Positions 63,064 through 64,000 of a DNA stretch of 64,000 bases are shown here, in pieces. Numbering within the stretch: the first letter of the stretch is position 1; each line of letters opens with the position of its first letter. Below the pieces are notes generated by a model. It saw nothing but the letters and a program-made list of their open reading frames with translations. It was not told the DNA's origin and did no database searches. The DNA lies in NCBI RefSeq assembly GCF_002208135.1, contig NZ_CP021646.1, forward strand, positions 1,471,501 through 1,535,500, read 5' to 3'. A program made the translations under genes and the position numbers. Origin of the DNA: Pseudoalteromonas piscicida (GTDB lineage Bacteria > Pseudomonadota > Gammaproteobacteria > Enterobacterales > Alteromonadaceae).

Positions 63064-63636
63064 ATGAAAAAAACAATCATTGCATTAAGCATGGCGGCTA
63101 TGACCTTATCAGCCGGAGTAAATGCTGCGGATTATGTAATTGATACTAAGGGTGCACATGCCTTTGTAAACTTTAAAATTAAACATTTAGGATACAGCTG
63201 GTTGCATGGTCGATTTAATAGCTTTGAAGGCGACTTCAGCTATGATGCAAAAAATCCAAATACATCAAAAATCAATGTAGTGATCGATACTGCTTCTATT
63301 GACTCGAATCATGCAGAACGCGATAAACATTTGCGCGGTAACGACTTCTTAAACGTAAAAGCAAACCCTAAGGCGACTTTCAAGAGTGACTCGATTACTT
63401 TTAGCGATGATACAAATGCGAAGGTGAAAGGAAGTTTCACACTCAATGGGGTAACAAAGAATATCGAGTTTGATGTTCAAAAAGTGGGTGAGGGTAAAGA
63501 TCCATGGGGTGGATACCGAGTTGGCTTTGAAGGTGAAACCCAGTTAAAACTTGCTGATTATAATATCGACTATGATCTAGGCCCGGCATCAACGCATGTT
63601 ACTATTGGTTTGCACTTGGAAGGTATTCGTAAGTAA
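63064..63636 (+). CDS. yceI: YceI-family periplasmic protein
   Basis: A 190-residue periplasmic lipocalin-like beta-barrel protein that binds isoprenoid lipids (by family). Signal peptide MKKTIIALSMAAMTLSAGVNA, mature start ADYVIDTKGAHAFVNF, then the KHLGYSWLHGRFNSFEGDFSYD and later NGVTKNIEFDV and DLGPASTHVTIGLHLEG blocks. It lies 3 bp after the cytochrome b561 gene, forming a two-gene operon. Function in redox or lipid stress is suggested only by homologues. Length is standard. Confidence 0.93.
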   Translation: MKKTIIALSMAAMTLSAGVNAADYVIDTKGAHAFVNFKIKHLGYSWLHGRFNSFEGDFSYDAKNPNTSKINVVIDTASIDSNHAERDKHLRGNDFLNVKANPKATFKSDSITFSDDTNAKVKGSFTLNGVTKNIEFDVQKVGEGKDPWGGYRVGFEGETQLKLADYNIDYDLGPASTHVTIGLHLEGIRK

Positions 63637-63644
63637 TTTCTACT

Positions 63645-63674
63645 AGCACCACGTGTTACTACACACGTGGTGCT
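63645..63674. terminator. Hairpin after yceI
   Basis: AGCACCACGTGT and ACACGTGGTGCT form a perfect 12-bp stem with a 6-base loop 9 bases after the yceI stop, between convergent genes. The T tract is poor, so termination strength is uncertain. Confidence 0.65.
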
Positions 63675-63731
63675 GTGCTTTATATTCTAGATGGAGTCCA
63701 CTTTTTCAATCAAAAGATAAGTTTTAGAAAG

Positions 63732-64000
63732 TCAGTTTTGAAAAATACTGGCTAGCTGTGGTTGAAATTGTTCTGGTAACCAACGAGACATCGCGAGTCT
63801 GAACTGCTCGTTTTTATGTGCTTTTATTAACGCTTTGCTAATTGCAGCTATCTGTTCCTTACCAATCGCATTATTATTGCAGCCCGCATATCCAGGCGTT
63901 ATCTGCGAGGCGATACTCAATCTGACTTGTGTCAATTCATCTTGCTTATCTACATGTAATTTGTGGTAGTGGTGTTCACTCGGGTATCCAAGTATAACAT
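63732..64000 (-). CDS. Periplasmic substrate-binding protein, C-terminal part (runs off window)
   Basis: The reading frame is open from the right edge to a stop at 63732, giving the last 89 residues of a gene that begins outside the window. The text VILGYPSEHHYHKLHV followed by SIASQITPGYAGCNNNAIGKEQIAAISKALIK and a WLPEQFQPQ end resembles the last lobe of family 3 solute-binding/TIGR02285-like transporter proteins. This is a partial gene, so the start, signal peptide and exact family cannot be given. A TTG at 63935 is an internal codon, not a start. Confidence 0.6.
   Translation of the reverse strand, partial: VILGYPSEHHYHKLHVDKQDELTQVRLSIASQITPGYAGCNNNAIGKEQIAAISKALIKAHKNEQFRLAMSRWLPEQFQPQLASIFQN

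Noticed and set aside
1..64000. CRISPR arrays, tRNA or rRNA genes
   Set aside because: No regularly spaced repeat-spacer array, cas gene or recognisable tRNA/rRNA sequence was seen on reading both strands; small structured RNAs could still be missed.

Overview
The window looks like a chromosomal segment of a marine gammaproteobacterium of the order Alteromonadales, most likely Pseudoalteromonas. The reasons are the housekeeping order scpA-scpB-rluB, a YciK-type SDR, a VolA/Pla-1-type surface lipase, sohB, the divergent metG/apbC-dcd locus, a CLCA_X-type gene, a RebB protein, and moderately AT-rich base use. This assignment is inference; no rRNA or tRNA gene was seen. About 60 genes can be supported, most of them intact and tightly packed.

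Left part (1-7.3 kb): chromosome segregation (scpA end, scpB), rRNA modification (rluB), a GFA-type protein, yciK, a large surface lipase lipoprotein, the membrane protease sohB (TTG start) and a small periplasmic protein.

7.4-10.5 kb is a decayed sedentary integron. An IntI-type integrase on the minus strand is broken by two in-frame TAA codons. Beyond it lie an attC-like hairpin and one cassette whose small gene appears frameshifted. The attC that follows this cassette is split by an IS110-family element of the attC-targeting IS1111 type. Perfect 11-bp subterminal inverted repeats mark its ends, and it has a long structured non-coding end that could encode a guide RNA.

10.5-28.3 kb: a LysR/SDR divergent pair, a histidine kinase remnant, then a notable module: a BlaI/MecI-like repressor with two operator dyads, a BlaR1-like M56 peptidase whose external sensor position is occupied by an M23 peptidoglycan-peptidase domain, and a separate M23 lipoprotein. 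A DUF418 protein, GNATs, an rRNA methyltransferase-like protein, a PhoD-like phosphatase, an AraC/AhpD-like pair, a PhyH-type dioxygenase and a run of small soluble proteins follow.

28.4-42.5 kb: a large zinc-protease lipoprotein divergent from a POT-like transporter, a secreted amidohydrolase, an orphan rebB, type II NADH dehydrogenase, a self-regulated tetR-hlyD-ABC exporter operon, and two LysE exporters flanking an AraC regulator.

42.5-64 kb: metG, apbC, dcd, an EAL-domain protein with a 1-nt deletion near its end, CLCA_X and tapT genes, an Hpt protein, alaA, an RND efflux pair, rsmF, and a sigma-54 circuit: a PAS/AAA+/Fis activator, repeated 16-bp sites and a textbook -24/-12 promoter ahead of ccoG. 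Cytochrome b561 and yceI follow, and a binding-protein fragment runs off the right edge.
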